DNA of 64,000 nucleotides from Kribbella soli (lineage in GTDB: Bacteria > Actinomycetota > Actinomycetes > Propionibacteriales > Kribbellaceae): the NCBI RefSeq assembly GCF_004331345.1, contig NZ_SJJZ01000003.1, forward strand, positions 372,001 to 436,000. Direction: 5' to 3'. Shown one piece after another: positions 51,800 through 60,380 of this stretch. The position numbers and the translations under genes are program-made. Each line of letters begins with the position of its first letter. Positions within the stretch are counted from its first letter, which is position 1. The notes beneath the pieces were generated by a model, which made no database searches, had not been told where the DNA came from, and saw nothing but the letters and a program-made list of their open reading frames with translations.

Positions 51800-53104
51800 T
51801 CACGGAAGCTGCCCGTACGGAGTCGCGGCAGCCTGAGCCGCGTAAACCAACGCTGGTTTCAGCAACGGCCAGAACGTCGAGGAAATACACGAGTACGCCG
51901 GCAAGAACCCGGCGCACGTCCCTGAGTCCGGTCCGATCTCGAACGTGTACGACGGCACGCCGCGCGTCCCGTACAACCAGTCGTCGGTCGCACCGGGTGC
52001 GAAGTACCCGACCCCGCCGTCCCCGGTCGTCACCGGATAGCCCGTGAACGCGCCCATCTTCTGGCCCAGGGCCACCAAGGCGGCCTTGTTCGGCGCGTCG
52101 GTGTTGGTGTAGCCCCACGGCGCCAGGATGTCGTTGCCGAAGCTGTGCAGCGTCAGGAAGACGCCGGTCGTGGTCGCGGCGGCGGGGTCGTCCACATCGC
52201 CTTTGGTGTCGGGAAAGACCGTGTCCAGCAAGCCCTGGATCGCTTCGGTCTCCGGCTCCGACAACGCCTTGGGGCCTGGGTACGTCTCATCGCAGGGACC
52301 GCCTTGGTCCACGTCCCATTGGAACGACGAGTTGCGATTCAGGTCGACTCCGGCTTCGGACGCCGGGCAGCCGCCCGCGCTGTCGTCGACGTTCTTACGC
52401 TGCAGCACCGGCCGGGTCGGGTTCGAGGCGACCATGTCGACGCCGTCCGGGTTCGCGATCGGCACCACCCAGAGTTCGCGGGTGTCCAGCAACGCGGTGA
52501 TCTCGGGGTCGACGCCGTACGACGAGACGAGCAGGTCGATCCACTTGTAGGCGATCTCGCCGGTCGCGATCTCGCGTGCGTGGATCTGCGTGTGCAGGAC
52601 GAACTTGGGCTTCTTCCCGGTGCTGTTCAGGGCGCAGTCACCAGTGGCGAGCTTGGTGATGCACAAGGCCTGGATGTCGTGCCCGCCCTGTCCCTGCGTC
52701 TTCATCCACGAATCGCCGATGTCGTAGAGCTTCACCAGCTCCGGGTGCGCGGCGGCGACGGCCGCGTTGTGCTCCTCGTGTCCCGTGGTCGTGTGATACC
52801 CGCCGTAGTACGTGGCCTCGCCAGGCTCCGTCCGCGGCACAGGCTGGTACACGTCACCGGTCTTCTCCAGTACGACGCCTCGCGCGCGCAATCGCCGTAC
52901 GTCGGTCGGCGTCGCGACGACCGTGGCGGTGTCGCCGTTCGGGTGTTCGATGTCGTACCCGTCCCGGATCAGATCCTTGACCGTCGTACCGGTGGGCACG
53001 CGGAGCGAGTAGTAGGAGACATCCGGTGGAGCGGCCGACGAGTAGGTGGTCGACGACATCAGGACGAGAGCAATGCTGCACAGAAAAACGGCAAGCCTTC
53101 GCAT
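51800..53104 (-). CDS. Secreted zinc carboxypeptidase (M14)
   Basis: A 434-residue exported metallopeptidase. After a signal peptide (about 24 residues) comes a short propeptide-like section and an M14 domain. Zinc ligands are in HAREI (HxxE) and a later histidine in TLHSFGND. Substrate residues include GVDLNRNSSFQWD, with the NR arginine, and the catalytic glutamate lies in YTFEIGPDSG. Actinobacterial homologues are broad-specificity carboxypeptidases similar to carboxypeptidase T. It begins with ATG 53104 and appears monocistronic. Confidence 0.94.
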   Translation of the reverse strand: MRRLAVFLCSIALVLMSSTTYSSAAPPDVSYYSLRVPTGTTVKDLIRDGYDIEHPNGDTATVVATPTDVRRLRARGVVLEKTGDVYQPVPRTEPGEATYYGGYHTTTGHEEHNAAVAAAHPELVKLYDIGDSWMKTQGQGGHDIQALCITKLATGDCALNSTGKKPKFVLHTQIHAREIATGEIAYKWIDLLVSSYGVDPEITALLDTRELWVVPIANPDGVDMVASNPTRPVLQRKNVDDSAGGCPASEAGVDLNRNSSFQWDVDQGGPCDETYPGPKALSEPETEAIQGLLDTVFPDTKGDVDDPAAATTTGVFLTLHSFGNDILAPWGYTNTDAPNKAALVALGQKMGAFTGYPVTTGDGGVGYFAPGATDDWLYGTRGVPSYTFEIGPDSGTCAGFLPAYSCISSTFWPLLKPALVYAAQAAATPYGQLP

Positions 53105-53195
53105 ACTGAGGTGTTCCTTCCGCTGGGCGGCGCGGCGCAGAACGTCCAGCCAACCCGACCGCCGGTCACCGCTCCATCACGGACAGCACGCAGTA

Positions 53196-54020
53196 TCAGA
53201 ACAGAATCGTCGCGAACGTCTCGATCGTGCGGAACCCGACGCGTTCGTACGCCGCCCGCGCCGGCAGGTTGAAGGCGTTCACATAAAGGGTCACCACCGG
53301 CGAGATCTGCCGGGCCAGCTCGACCACGGCCGCCATCCCGCCCGCGGCCAGCCCGCGACCGCGGTACTCCGGATCCACCCACACGCCCTGGATCTGGCAC
53401 ACGCCCGACCCGACCGAACCGACCTCGGCCTTGAACACGACCCGCCCGTTCTCGATCCGCGCGAACGCGCGCCCGGCCCGGATCAGTTCCGCGACCCGCG
53501 ACCGGTAGAACGTGCCGTCCGGCCCGGTCTGCGGCGGTACGCCGACCTCCTCGGTGTACATCGCCACACACGCCGGGTACAGGATCGGCAGCTCGACCGG
53601 CTCGACCGCGCGGACCAGCGGGTCCGGTGCGATCGCCGGCGGCCCTTCGATCACCATGAACGGCTGGTCGTCGCGCACCTCGCGGGCCGGTCCCCAGTGC
53701 GGCTCGAGAATGTGCCACAGCTGCTCGACCGCGCGCGCCGGCCCGAGGATCTGGAAACAGTTCCGGCCCCGGCGCATCGCGTACGCCGCGAACGCCCGGA
53801 GTGCCGCGTCGTCGGCGCCGACCGGAACCATGTTCCCGCCCGCGTGGCACAGGGCCTCGAGCGCGCCCTTCTCGACGTACCCCCAGACCTCGGCGCCGCG
53901 TCGCGGGTCGAGTCCGGACGCCTGCACGAGGCTGTCGACGAACACGTTGATGACCGGATCGCGGGCGATGACCGCGCGCGCCGCCGCGAGGTCGCGAGGA
54001 CCGAGAACCCGTACGCCCAC
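53196..54020 (-). CDS. GNAT protein with DUF4081 domain
   Basis: A 274-residue protein that combines an N-terminal DUF4081-type domain (VFVDSLVQASGLDPRRGAEVWGY) with a C-terminal GNAT domain (GVWVDPEYRGRGLAAGGMAAVV, then VTLYVNAFNLPARAAYERVGF). Actinobacterial orthologues lie near the dxr-rip1-ispG genes, for example Rv2867c in M. tuberculosis, and those genes occur at 61173-64000 here. The substrate is unknown. The start is GTG 54020. Confidence 0.92.
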   Translation of the reverse strand: MGVRVLGPRDLAAARAVIARDPVINVFVDSLVQASGLDPRRGAEVWGYVEKGALEALCHAGGNMVPVGADDAALRAFAAYAMRRGRNCFQILGPARAVEQLWHILEPHWGPAREVRDDQPFMVIEGPPAIAPDPLVRAVEPVELPILYPACVAMYTEEVGVPPQTGPDGTFYRSRVAELIRAGRAFARIENGRVVFKAEVGSVGSGVCQIQGVWVDPEYRGRGLAAGGMAAVVELARQISPVVTLYVNAFNLPARAAYERVGFRTIETFATILF

Positions 54021-54069
54021 GCGCAGAACCTAGCGGATGATCGACGCCACCGTATGCAACGGGGCCGCG

Positions 54070-55326
54070 TCAGCCGACCTGCGGCTCGTGGTCGGCGGCG
54101 ATCCGGCGCAGCGGCGACGTCCACGCGACCACCACTCCCGCGCAACCGAACAGACCCATCAGCACCATCCCGGTCCGCGGCCCGAACGCGTTGCCGAGCA
54201 GCCCGCCGACGACCGATCCGAACGTCCACCCGACACCCCAGGACAGCATCCGGCCCGCTGTGTTGACGCGGCCGAGCAGGTTCTCCGGCGTCACCTGCTG
54301 CCGGTACGACACCGCGTTCACAATCACCAGCACGTACGCCGAACCCCAGACCAGCAACGCCAGCGAGGCCACGACCCAGTTCGGCGACAACGGCGCGAGC
54401 ACTCCGAGCAGCGCCGACATCGGCAACGCGTACAGCGTGATCGCCGCGGGCGGCATCCGCTTCAGCAATCGCGGGAGGCTGAGTGCTGCGATCAGCCCGC
54501 CGATCCCCCACACACCCCAGACCAGTCCGAAGCGGACTCCCGACGTACCGATGTCCAGGACGCGGTCGCACCACACCACGATCAGCGCCATGAACCCGCC
54601 GCCTGCGAACGACTGCACGCTGCCGATGATCGTCATCGTGCGAACCCCCGCGTGCCGGACCAGGAAGCGCAGGCCGTCACCGATGTCGTTCAGGACCACC
54701 TTCGGCCGCAACGGCGGCTGCCCGTCGCGGGACTCGGACATCGCCCGCACGATGCCGCGGACGGCGAACGCGGACGCCGCGAAGCTGAGGGCGTCGAGCG
54801 TGAGCAGACTGGCCGGATCGAGGACGGCGAGCAGCAGACCGGTCGCCGGCGGGACGAGCAACTCGATCAGGCTCGACGCCGTCCAGACCGCGGAGTTCGC
54901 CTGGGCCACCCGTGCACGGCCGACGAGGACGGGCAGCGCACCGAAGTTCGCGCCGTCGAAGAACGTGTAGACGGCCTGCACGGTGAACGCGACGATCAGC
55001 ACCTGTACGACGGTGAGTACGCCGAACAGATGCGCCACCGGCACCGACCCCACCAGGACCGCGTTGATGGCGTCCGCGGTCACCATCGTGCGGCGCCGGT
55101 TCCAGCGGTCCGCCAGTGCACCGGCGAACAGACCGGCCAGCAGGTACGGCGCGGACTCGAGCGCGGTCACCACCGCGGTCAGCACCGTCGACCCGCTCAG
55201 CCGGTAGACGAGCACCGGCAACGCGATCGCCGTCACCATCGACCCGGTGATCGACAACGCACGCGCCAACCAGTACCGCCGAAAATCCGGATCGTCCCGC
55301 AGCCGCCCAGGCACTGCTGTTGTCAT
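54070..55326 (-). CDS. MFS exporter
   Basis: A 418-residue 12-helix major facilitator of the MFS_3 group, related in layout to the pump at 26024-27280. The helix 2-3 loop motif is GALADRWNRRRTM, and the N-terminus DDPDFRRYWLARALSITGSM is typical. The minus-strand promoter region (55327-55375) contains TTGACCTCGACAGGACCTGAAC, reminiscent of MerR-type promoters but without a clear dyad. It sits between the GNAT and VOC genes; substrate unknown. Confidence 0.91.
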   Translation of the reverse strand: MTTAVPGRLRDDPDFRRYWLARALSITGSMVTAIALPVLVYRLSGSTVLTAVVTALESAPYLLAGLFAGALADRWNRRRTMVTADAINAVLVGSVPVAHLFGVLTVVQVLIVAFTVQAVYTFFDGANFGALPVLVGRARVAQANSAVWTASSLIELLVPPATGLLLAVLDPASLLTLDALSFAASAFAVRGIVRAMSESRDGQPPLRPKVVLNDIGDGLRFLVRHAGVRTMTIIGSVQSFAGGGFMALIVVWCDRVLDIGTSGVRFGLVWGVWGIGGLIAALSLPRLLKRMPPAAITLYALPMSALLGVLAPLSPNWVVASLALLVWGSAYVLVIVNAVSYRQQVTPENLLGRVNTAGRMLSWGVGWTFGSVVGGLLGNAFGPRTGMVLMGLFGCAGVVVAWTSPLRRIAADHEPQVG

Positions 55327-55403
55327 GACGCGAATCCTGCAAGTTCAGGTCCTGTCGAGGTCAAGACTCATCCACATCAATTCGTCGGTGCGGCGTACGG
55401 CGA

Positions 55404-56039
55404 TCATCCGTGGACCACGACGAGTTGGCCGTCCGGGTCCAGGATCTCCAGGCCGGACCCGGTCCGCGATCCGCCGACGCGGGCCTGTACGTCGTCCAGG
55501 TCCTCGGTCGTGGTCAGGTCGAGCCGTACGGCGAAGTCACCGTCGGCCGAACCGAAGCGGACCACCGTCTGCACGCCGAGCGCGCCGAGGAACCGCCGCC
55601 AGGGCGCCTCGTCCGCTCCGGTCAGGTACGGCGTGACCGACCAGCGATCGTCCGGGCTGGCGTCGTGCAGTTTGTACCCGTACAGATCGTCGCTGCGCTC
55701 GTCGACCCAGATCACCACCCCTTCGGGCCCACTGACCGACAGCACCCGCCCGTACGCCTCGTCGAAGACCGTCGCGTCGACGAACCCGACCTGCTCCAGC
55801 CGGTCCTTCACCTCGTCGAGCTTGTCCGCCTCGAACGACAACGTCGTCTGCCCGGGCCGCCCGCCCGTCGAACTCGACGCCGCATCGTGCAACGCGACCA
55901 TCCCGCGACCGGTCAGCATGTCGACCCATCCCCCGCGCTCGGACTCGATCCGCGACCGCAACCCCAGCGTCTCCAGGAACGCCCGCATCGCCGCCACATC
56001 CGCCGTGAACCGCAGCGGCCTGATCACCACGTCGTTCAT
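55404..56039 (-). CDS. Tandem VOC (glyoxalase/bleomycin-resistance) protein
   Basis: A 211-residue protein made of two VOC half-modules: RPLRFTADVAAMRAFLETLG... up to about 105, and SVTPYLTGADEAPWRRFLGALG... to the end with SGLEILDPDGQLVVVHG. Metal-ligand residues expected in glyoxalase I are only partly visible, so it may bind or modify a ligand rather than catalyse the glyoxalase reaction. Its ATG at 56039 overlaps the stop of a small ribbon-helix-helix gene (ATGA), so the two are translated together. Confidence 0.85.
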   Translation of the reverse strand: MNDVVIRPLRFTADVAAMRAFLETLGLRSRIESERGGWVDMLTGRGMVALHDAASSSTGGRPGQTTLSFEADKLDEVKDRLEQVGFVDATVFDEAYGRVLSVSGPEGVVIWVDERSDDLYGYKLHDASPDDRWSVTPYLTGADEAPWRRFLGALGVQTVVRFGSADGDFAVRLDLTTTEDLDDVQARVGGSRTGSGLEILDPDGQLVVVHG

Positions 56040-56200
56040 CCCCGGGCCTCCCCATGGTTGTCGAGGTACTCAGCCAGCGCCTGCTCGACGAGCGCGGACA
56101 GACTCGCCCCGTCGTCGATCGCCTTGTGCTTCACCCGCCGCACCAGCTCCGGCGGCAGATACACGTTGAACTGCACCTTCTTGCCGCCCGCATCCGCCAT
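56036..56200 (-). CDS. Small ribbon-helix-helix (CopG-like) protein
   Basis: A 54-residue protein. It reads MADAGGKKVQFNVYLPPEL, followed by VRRVKHKAIDDGASLSALVEQALAEYL: a basic beta-strand (KVQFNVYLP) followed by two helices with the G/S turn, the RHH_1 layout used by CopG and many antitoxins. It is coupled to the VOC gene by ATGA. No toxin of a standard family follows, so it is more likely a regulator of the VOC genes. The 55 bp upstream, shared with a divergent VOC gene, contains a GCTAGC palindrome and two CTAG half-sites. Confidence 0.8.
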   Translation of the reverse strand: MADAGGKKVQFNVYLPPELVRRVKHKAIDDGASLSALVEQALAEYLDNHGEARG

Positions 56201-56255
56201 GGCTATATTGCTAGCATCCTAGAAAGCCAGCCGTCAATCTTCAGGGAGTCCGACG
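56201..56255. promoter_or_regulatory. Divergent promoter/operator of the RHH-VOC and VOC genes
   Basis: The 55-bp gap between divergent ATGs has a GCTAGC palindrome (56210-56215), a second CTAG 8 bp away (56219-56222), and a TTGACG-like -35 on the minus strand (56232-56237). CTAG is rare in high-GC genomes. Short spaced half-sites next to a ribbon-helix-helix gene fit an autoregulatory operator. Confidence 0.4.
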
Positions 56256-56621
56256 ATGAACCTCCGCTTCGACCACCTCGGCCTGCTGACGGACAGCCGC
56301 GAGAAGAACCAGGACATCGCCGATTTCTTCACCGGCGTACTCGGCCTGGAAGTCTCCGGCAACGCCGGCGAGGGGTACGCCGAGGTGCAGGCCGGCGCGA
56401 TGACGATCGCTCTGCACACCGGCGCGATGATCGACGACTTCGGCACCCACGGCGGGACGCTCCTGCAGTTCAGCAGCGACGACGTCCGCGCCGACGTCGA
56501 GGAGATCCGCGGCCGCGGCGGCAAGATCGCCCTCGAACCCACCGACACCGACTGGGGCACGACGACGGCGTACGTCGCCGGCCCCCACGGCGTACTGGTC
56601 GAGCTCTACAAGATGAACTAG
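56256..56621 (+). CDS. VOC-family protein
   Basis: A 121-residue single-chain VOC protein, which should dimerise to form a complete site: FDHLGLLTDSREKNQDIADFFTGVLGLEV with the first histidine, then TLLQFSSDDVRADVEEIRGRGG and YVAGPHGVLVELYKMN with the glutamate in VELY. That histidine/glutamate pattern is that of metal-dependent VOC enzymes, but the reaction is unknown. A GGGAG ribosome site precedes ATG 56256. It is divergent from the RHH-VOC pair; its TAG shares a CTAG with the thioredoxin gene stop. Confidence 0.88.
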   Translation: MNLRFDHLGLLTDSREKNQDIADFFTGVLGLEVSGNAGEGYAEVQAGAMTIALHTGAMIDDFGTHGGTLLQFSSDDVRADVEEIRGRGGKIALEPTDTDWGTTTAYVAGPHGVLVELYKMN

Positions 56622-56956
56622 GCGACCGCGGTCAACAGCGCCTCGTCGATGTCCTTCAGGAGTTTGGCCTTCGGGCGGGCGCCGACGACGGACCAGATCA
56701 TCTCGCCGCGGTGGAAGAGGATCAGGGTCGGCAGCGCCATCACCCGGTAGCGGGCGGAGATCGCCGGGTTCTCGTCGGAGTTCAGCTTCACCACGGTCAG
56801 CTGTTCGTTGCGTTCGGCGCCGATCTGGGCGAGGACCGGGGCGATCTGGTGGCACGGCGGGCACCACTGCGCCCAGAAGTCCACCAGCACGGGCTTCTCG
56901 GACCGCAGCACCACCTCGTCGAAGGTGGCCTCGTCAACATTCTGCAGATCGCTCAT
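56618..56956 (-). CDS. Thioredoxin (WCPPC active site)
   Basis: A 112-residue thioredoxin with FWAQWCPPCHQIAPVL instead of the usual WCGPC, plus the cis-proline in VMALPTLILF. A proline in the dipeptide usually raises the reducing power relative to DsbA-like CPHC, but the exact potential cannot be inferred. The ATG at 56956 overlaps the stop of the MerR gene (ATGA), so the two are co-expressed. The upstream extension to 57115 is MerR sequence in another frame. No signal peptide, so cytoplasmic. Confidence 0.92.
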   Translation of the reverse strand: MSDLQNVDEATFDEVVLRSEKPVLVDFWAQWCPPCHQIAPVLAQIGAERNEQLTVVKLNSDENPAISARYRVMALPTLILFHRGEMIWSVVGARPKAKLLKDIDEALLTAVA

Positions 56957-57315
56957 CTCGTCCTCCAGTTCTCGGCATCGGTCAGGAGGTCGGTCAGCCG
57001 TGCCCGCAGATCGGTCAGTTCCGCAATCCGCCGGTCCACTTCCGCGATCCGGGTCCGGTACGCCGTCAGCGACGCAGGGCACACGTCCGCACGCGCGTTG
57101 CCGGCCCGCAGGCACTCGATGAACGGGTACGTCTGCTCCGCGGTCAGCCCGAGGCTCAGCAACGCCTTCACCTCACGCACCACGACCACGTCGTCCGGCT
57201 CGTACGACCGGTACCCGTTGGCCTCCCGCCGCGGCTTGAGCAGTCCCTGCGACTCGTAGTACCGCACCGCCTTGACCGTCACACCGGCCTCGGCCGCCAG
57301 ATCACTGATCCGCAT
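56953..57315 (-). CDS. MerR-family regulator controlling the thioredoxin gene
   Basis: A 120-residue MerR protein: the winged helix MRISDLAAEAGVTVKAVRYYESQGLL (residues 1-26), a YRSYEPDD wing, and a dimerisation helix. A single cysteine (ADVCPAS, near residue 79) sits in the region where metal- or thiol-sensing members keep their ligands, and a second cysteine is in IECLRAG (near 68). This spacing suggests thiol/redox or metal sensing. The ATG at 57315 lies behind a typical MerR promoter. It forms an operon with the thioredoxin gene. Confidence 0.9.
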   Translation of the reverse strand: MRISDLAAEAGVTVKAVRYYESQGLLKPRREANGYRSYEPDDVVVVREVKALLSLGLTAEQTYPFIECLRAGNARADVCPASLTAYRTRIAEVDRRIAELTDLRARLTDLLTDAENWRTR

Positions 57316-57334
57316 CCCGCCTCCTTCGCCCCGA

Positions 57335-57365
57335 CGCTAAACCTTGCCCCCAGGGTCAAGGTCAA
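57335..57365 (-). promoter_or_regulatory. MerR-type promoter with 19-bp spacer
   Basis: On the minus strand, -35 TTGACC (57365-57360) and -10 TTAGCG (57340-57335) are separated by 19 bp, the elongated spacer typical of MerR-activated promoters. A 22-bp dyad (ACCTTGACCC / GGGGCAAGGT, 57341-57362) fills it. It drives the merR-thioredoxin operon and is probably autoregulated. Confidence 0.8.
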
Positions 57366-57386
57366 GCCAGGATATGCCGAGACCGT

Positions 57387-58997
57387 TCAGTGACCGCGGA
57401 ATGCCTCCTCCAGCCACCAGGACGGATGCTCCGCGACGACCTTCGCGTCCACGAGCATCGGCGCCGCCCGCGGCCCGTTCAGCCAGTCCGCGACCGCCTC
57501 GAGGTCACCGACGCCGCGTACGGTCGCTGCCTCGAAGCCATAGCCCCGCCCGATCGCAGCGATATCGGTCGGCGGGAACGTCACCGTCTCCAGCGGGTGC
57601 CCGCCCGGACCGAAGTGGTGCACCTCGGCGCCGTACGCGTCGTCGTTGTAGACGACAACCAGCATCGGCAGGCCGAGCCGGCGTACGGTGTCGAGCTCCG
57701 CGGCGCTCATCAGCGCACCGCCGTCACCGAGTACGGCGACGGGCAGTCGGTCCGGCTGCGCCAGTGCGGCACCGATCGCGGTGGCAAGCCCCAGCCCGAT
57801 CGACTGGAACGCCTGCGTGAAGCAGAAGCCGTTCTCGTCCGGCACCGACAGGCAGGTGCTCGGGTAGCCCATGAAGTTGCCGGAATCGACGGCTATCACG
57901 CGTTCGGCCGGGAGCAGATCGTCGAGCGCGATGCTCAACGTCCGTGGATCGATCCGCTCCCCCGTACTCTCGTCGTCGAACGCAACGTCCCTCCAGCGCA
58001 CGCTCCCGAGCTCGGTGTTGCGATAACCCACGTGCTGGTCGCCGAACGCCTCGAGGACGAGCGTGGCGGTGAGCTCGACGTCGCCGGTGACGCCCAGCTG
58101 GATGTTGCGGTGGGCACCGAGTGCCGACGCGTCGTCATCGACCTGCACCACAGTCGCGTCGGGTCCGATCAGCTGACCGTGGCGCATCGTCCACATGTTC
58201 AGCGCGCATCCCCAACCGACGATGAGGTCGGCGTCGCGGATCAGTTCCGCGGTACGGGGCGAGGCGAAGCCGCCCGAGATGCCGAGATCCCACGGGTTGT
58301 CGCGGAACAGGCCGTGCGCGACCGCCGAGGTCGCGAGGAGCGCACCGCATCGTTCCGCGAGCGCTTCCAGGGCTTGCCGACCTCCACGGGATCCGCGCCC
58401 CGCAACGAACACCGGCCGCTCCGCCCGCCGCAGCAGGTCAGTCAGTACAGCGACCTCGGCGGCCTCCGGTACGACGGCATTCCGTGAAGGTGGTGGCTCG
58501 ACCACCGGCGCCGCAGTCTCCAACGCCTGCACGGAAAGCGGCACGTTCAGCAGCACCGTACGGCGTTCGCGTACAGCCGTCGCGACCGCACCAAGCGCCT
58601 CGGCCACCGCCGTCTCTGCCGAGGTGATGCGCACCGGCACCGCGCCCACCGAACGAGCCAGCGCGTCCTGGTCGACGTAGAAGTTCGACCGTGGCTCGGT
58701 GACCTCGGCCGCGACGACGACCATCGGCGTCCGGCTCTTCGCCGCCTCCGCGATCCCGGTCATCGCGTTCGTGAGACCGCAGCCCTGGTGGACCGACAGC
58801 GCCGCGACCGTACCGCTGATCCGCGAGTACGCGTCTGCCATCGTGGCCGCGCCGCCCTCGTGCCGCGCCGCGACGAACCGCGCACCGGCGGCCACCATCG
58901 CATTCGTCAGATGGAAGTTCCCGGACCCGACCACGCCGAACACCTGGCGGACGCCCGCACCCGTCAACGCCCGGCCGACCGCGACCGCGACGTTCAT
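57387..58997 (-). CDS. TPP-dependent enzyme (acetolactate-synthase-like)
   Basis: A 536-residue ThDP enzyme with the three-domain layout of acetolactate synthase, benzoylformate decarboxylase and relatives. The PYR domain has the activating glutamate in ARHEGGAATMADAYSR, the central Rossmann-like domain includes LGVTGDVELTATLV, and the PP domain has the cofactor motif VLGDGGALMSAAELDTVRRLGLPMLVVVYNDDAYGAE (GDG...NN-type). It is probably soluble and tetrameric. The ATG at 58997 overlaps the cyclase stop (ATGA). The substrate is unknown; no regulatory AHAS subunit is adjacent. Confidence 0.9.
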   Translation of the reverse strand: MNVAVAVGRALTGAGVRQVFGVVGSGNFHLTNAMVAAGARFVAARHEGGAATMADAYSRISGTVAALSVHQGCGLTNAMTGIAEAAKSRTPMVVVAAEVTEPRSNFYVDQDALARSVGAVPVRITSAETAVAEALGAVATAVRERRTVLLNVPLSVQALETAAPVVEPPPSRNAVVPEAAEVAVLTDLLRRAERPVFVAGRGSRGGRQALEALAERCGALLATSAVAHGLFRDNPWDLGISGGFASPRTAELIRDADLIVGWGCALNMWTMRHGQLIGPDATVVQVDDDASALGAHRNIQLGVTGDVELTATLVLEAFGDQHVGYRNTELGSVRWRDVAFDDESTGERIDPRTLSIALDDLLPAERVIAVDSGNFMGYPSTCLSVPDENGFCFTQAFQSIGLGLATAIGAALAQPDRLPVAVLGDGGALMSAAELDTVRRLGLPMLVVVYNDDAYGAEVHHFGPGGHPLETVTFPPTDIAAIGRGYGFEAATVRGVGDLEAVADWLNGPRAAPMLVDAKVVAEHPSWWLEEAFRGH

Positions 58998-59779
58998 CCG
59001 CGTTCGACCAGCGCGAGAACCCGGGCGGGCGAGCCGGAGCCGCCGACGATCGGCAGTGGTCCGGCGATGACGACGGCGCCGGTCGGCGGTAGCTCGGCGA
59101 GGTTCTGCAGCTGCGTCAGCCCGTACTTGTCGCTGCCCATCAGGTAGGAGTGGCACGGGAACGGCGGGTCGAACGAGTGCGCCTTCCCGGCGTCGGTGCC
59201 GACGGTCTCGACGCCCATACCGAGGACGGGCGACTCCTGCGCGACCCACCGCGCGCACTCCGGCGACAGGCCCGGCGTGTGCGGCCCGTTCTCGTCGGCG
59301 TTCAGGAACGCCTCCTGCGAGTGCGATCGCGTGTCCCATCCCGTGCGTACGAACAGCCAACCACCGGCGGGCAGCGGGACGTTCTCCGCCTCCCACGCCT
59401 TGAGGTGGTCGACCTCGACGAGGAAGTCCGGGTTCTTCTCGACCTCGGCGGTGAAGTCGAGGACGACGGCCGGGGCGATCAGCCGACTGGCCGGCACCGA
59501 CGCCACGTCGGCGAGGTCCTTGCCGGTGACCCAATGGTTCGGTGCGTCGAAGTGAGTGCCGGTGTGCTCGCCGCTGGTGAAGTTGTTCCAGTACCACGCC
59601 GGCCCGCGGTCGTCGTACCTGCTGATCTCCGCCAGCGCGAACGGCGCCGTCTGCCCGAACTCCGGCGGCAACTGGATCACCGGCGTCGACGCGGACAGCG
59701 GCGACGTCAGGTCCACCACCTCGACCGATCCGTCGGCGAGTGCTGCGACGAGTGCCGACAGGGGCGACGAACCGGTCAT
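58994..59779 (-). CDS. Cyclase-family hydrolase (kynurenine-formamidase-like)
   Basis: A 261-residue metal-dependent hydrolase of the cyclase/KynB family. The hallmark HTGTHFDAPNH (HxGTHxDxPxH) binds zinc or manganese, and a later histidine region is PPFPCHSYLM. Members include kynurenine formamidase, isatin hydrolase and polyketide cyclases. Its coupling to the TPP enzyme points to joint catabolism of a 2-oxo or aromatic acid (inference). ATG 59779 is preferred; a frame open to 59935 adds an unlikely leader. Confidence 0.9.
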   Translation of the reverse strand: MTGSSPLSALVAALADGSVEVVDLTSPLSASTPVIQLPPEFGQTAPFALAEISRYDDRGPAWYWNNFTSGEHTGTHFDAPNHWVTGKDLADVASVPASRLIAPAVVLDFTAEVEKNPDFLVEVDHLKAWEAENVPLPAGGWLFVRTGWDTRSHSQEAFLNADENGPHTPGLSPECARWVAQESPVLGMGVETVGTDAGKAHSFDPPFPCHSYLMGSDKYGLTQLQNLAELPPTGAVVIAGPLPIVGGSGSPARVLALVERG

Positions 59780-59873
59780 GCGAACCTCCAGGCGAGTGGC
59801 ATACGGATGCCTGACGCTAGGGCGACGCCCCGGACCTCGTCCAGGATTCTGCCGATCGAGGACAATTGCCCGT

Positions 59874-60380
59874 ATGCAGCTGGCGATCTTTCGCTCACCC
59901 GAACTCTCGCCCGGCGGACGGCTCATCGAACGCACCGCGGTCCGCGGGGTACTGTTCCGCGGCCCCGACCTGCTACTCCTCAGCTCACGACACGGCGACT
60001 ACAAGTTCCCCGGCGGAGGCGTCGAGCCGGGTGAGTCCTTCGAGGGCGCGCTACAGCGCGAGTTCCGCGAGGAGTGCGGGTACGACGCGGTCGCCGTCGG
60101 AGCCGAGTTGGCGACAACCCGCGAGGAGGTCGCGGCGATCGACCCGGAGTACGACGTGTTCGGGATGACGTCGTACTACTTCGAATGCTCGGGCGGGGCG
60201 CCTCTCGGCGAGCAGCAGCTCGAGGGGTACGAAGCGGAGCTGGAGCTCACGCCTTCTTGGGTGAATGTCGAGGCGGCGTTGGCGGCCAACCGCCGCGTAT
60301 TGGCGAGCGGTGTCGGCGTGATGCGCTGGCTGGTGCGCGAGATCGCCGTACTCGAATGGCTCAGCGGGCGTTCTCGCTGA
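59874..60380 (+). CDS. Nudix hydrolase
   Basis: A 168-residue Nudix protein with a full box, GGGVEPGESFEGALQREFREECGY (GX5EX7REXXEEXGX, about residues 47-70), on a core beginning RTAVRGVLF. It hydrolyses a nucleoside-diphosphate-linked compound; the substrate cannot be assigned. ATG 59874 follows a GGACAATTGCC stretch without a strong ribosome site. Its 3' end overlaps the nucleosidase gene by 20 nt in convergent orientation. Confidence 0.93.
   Translation: MQLAIFRSPELSPGGRLIERTAVRGVLFRGPDLLLLSSRHGDYKFPGGGVEPGESFEGALQREFREECGYDAVAVGAELATTREEVAAIDPEYDVFGMTSYYFECSGGAPLGEQQLEGYEAELELTPSWVNVEAALAANRRVLASGVGVMRWLVREIAVLEWLSGRSR

Noticed and set aside
55327..55375. TTGACCTCGAC region as a MerR-type promoter for the MFS gene
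   Set aside because: There is no convincing dyad or -10 at the 19-bp spacing, unlike the site at 57335-57365.
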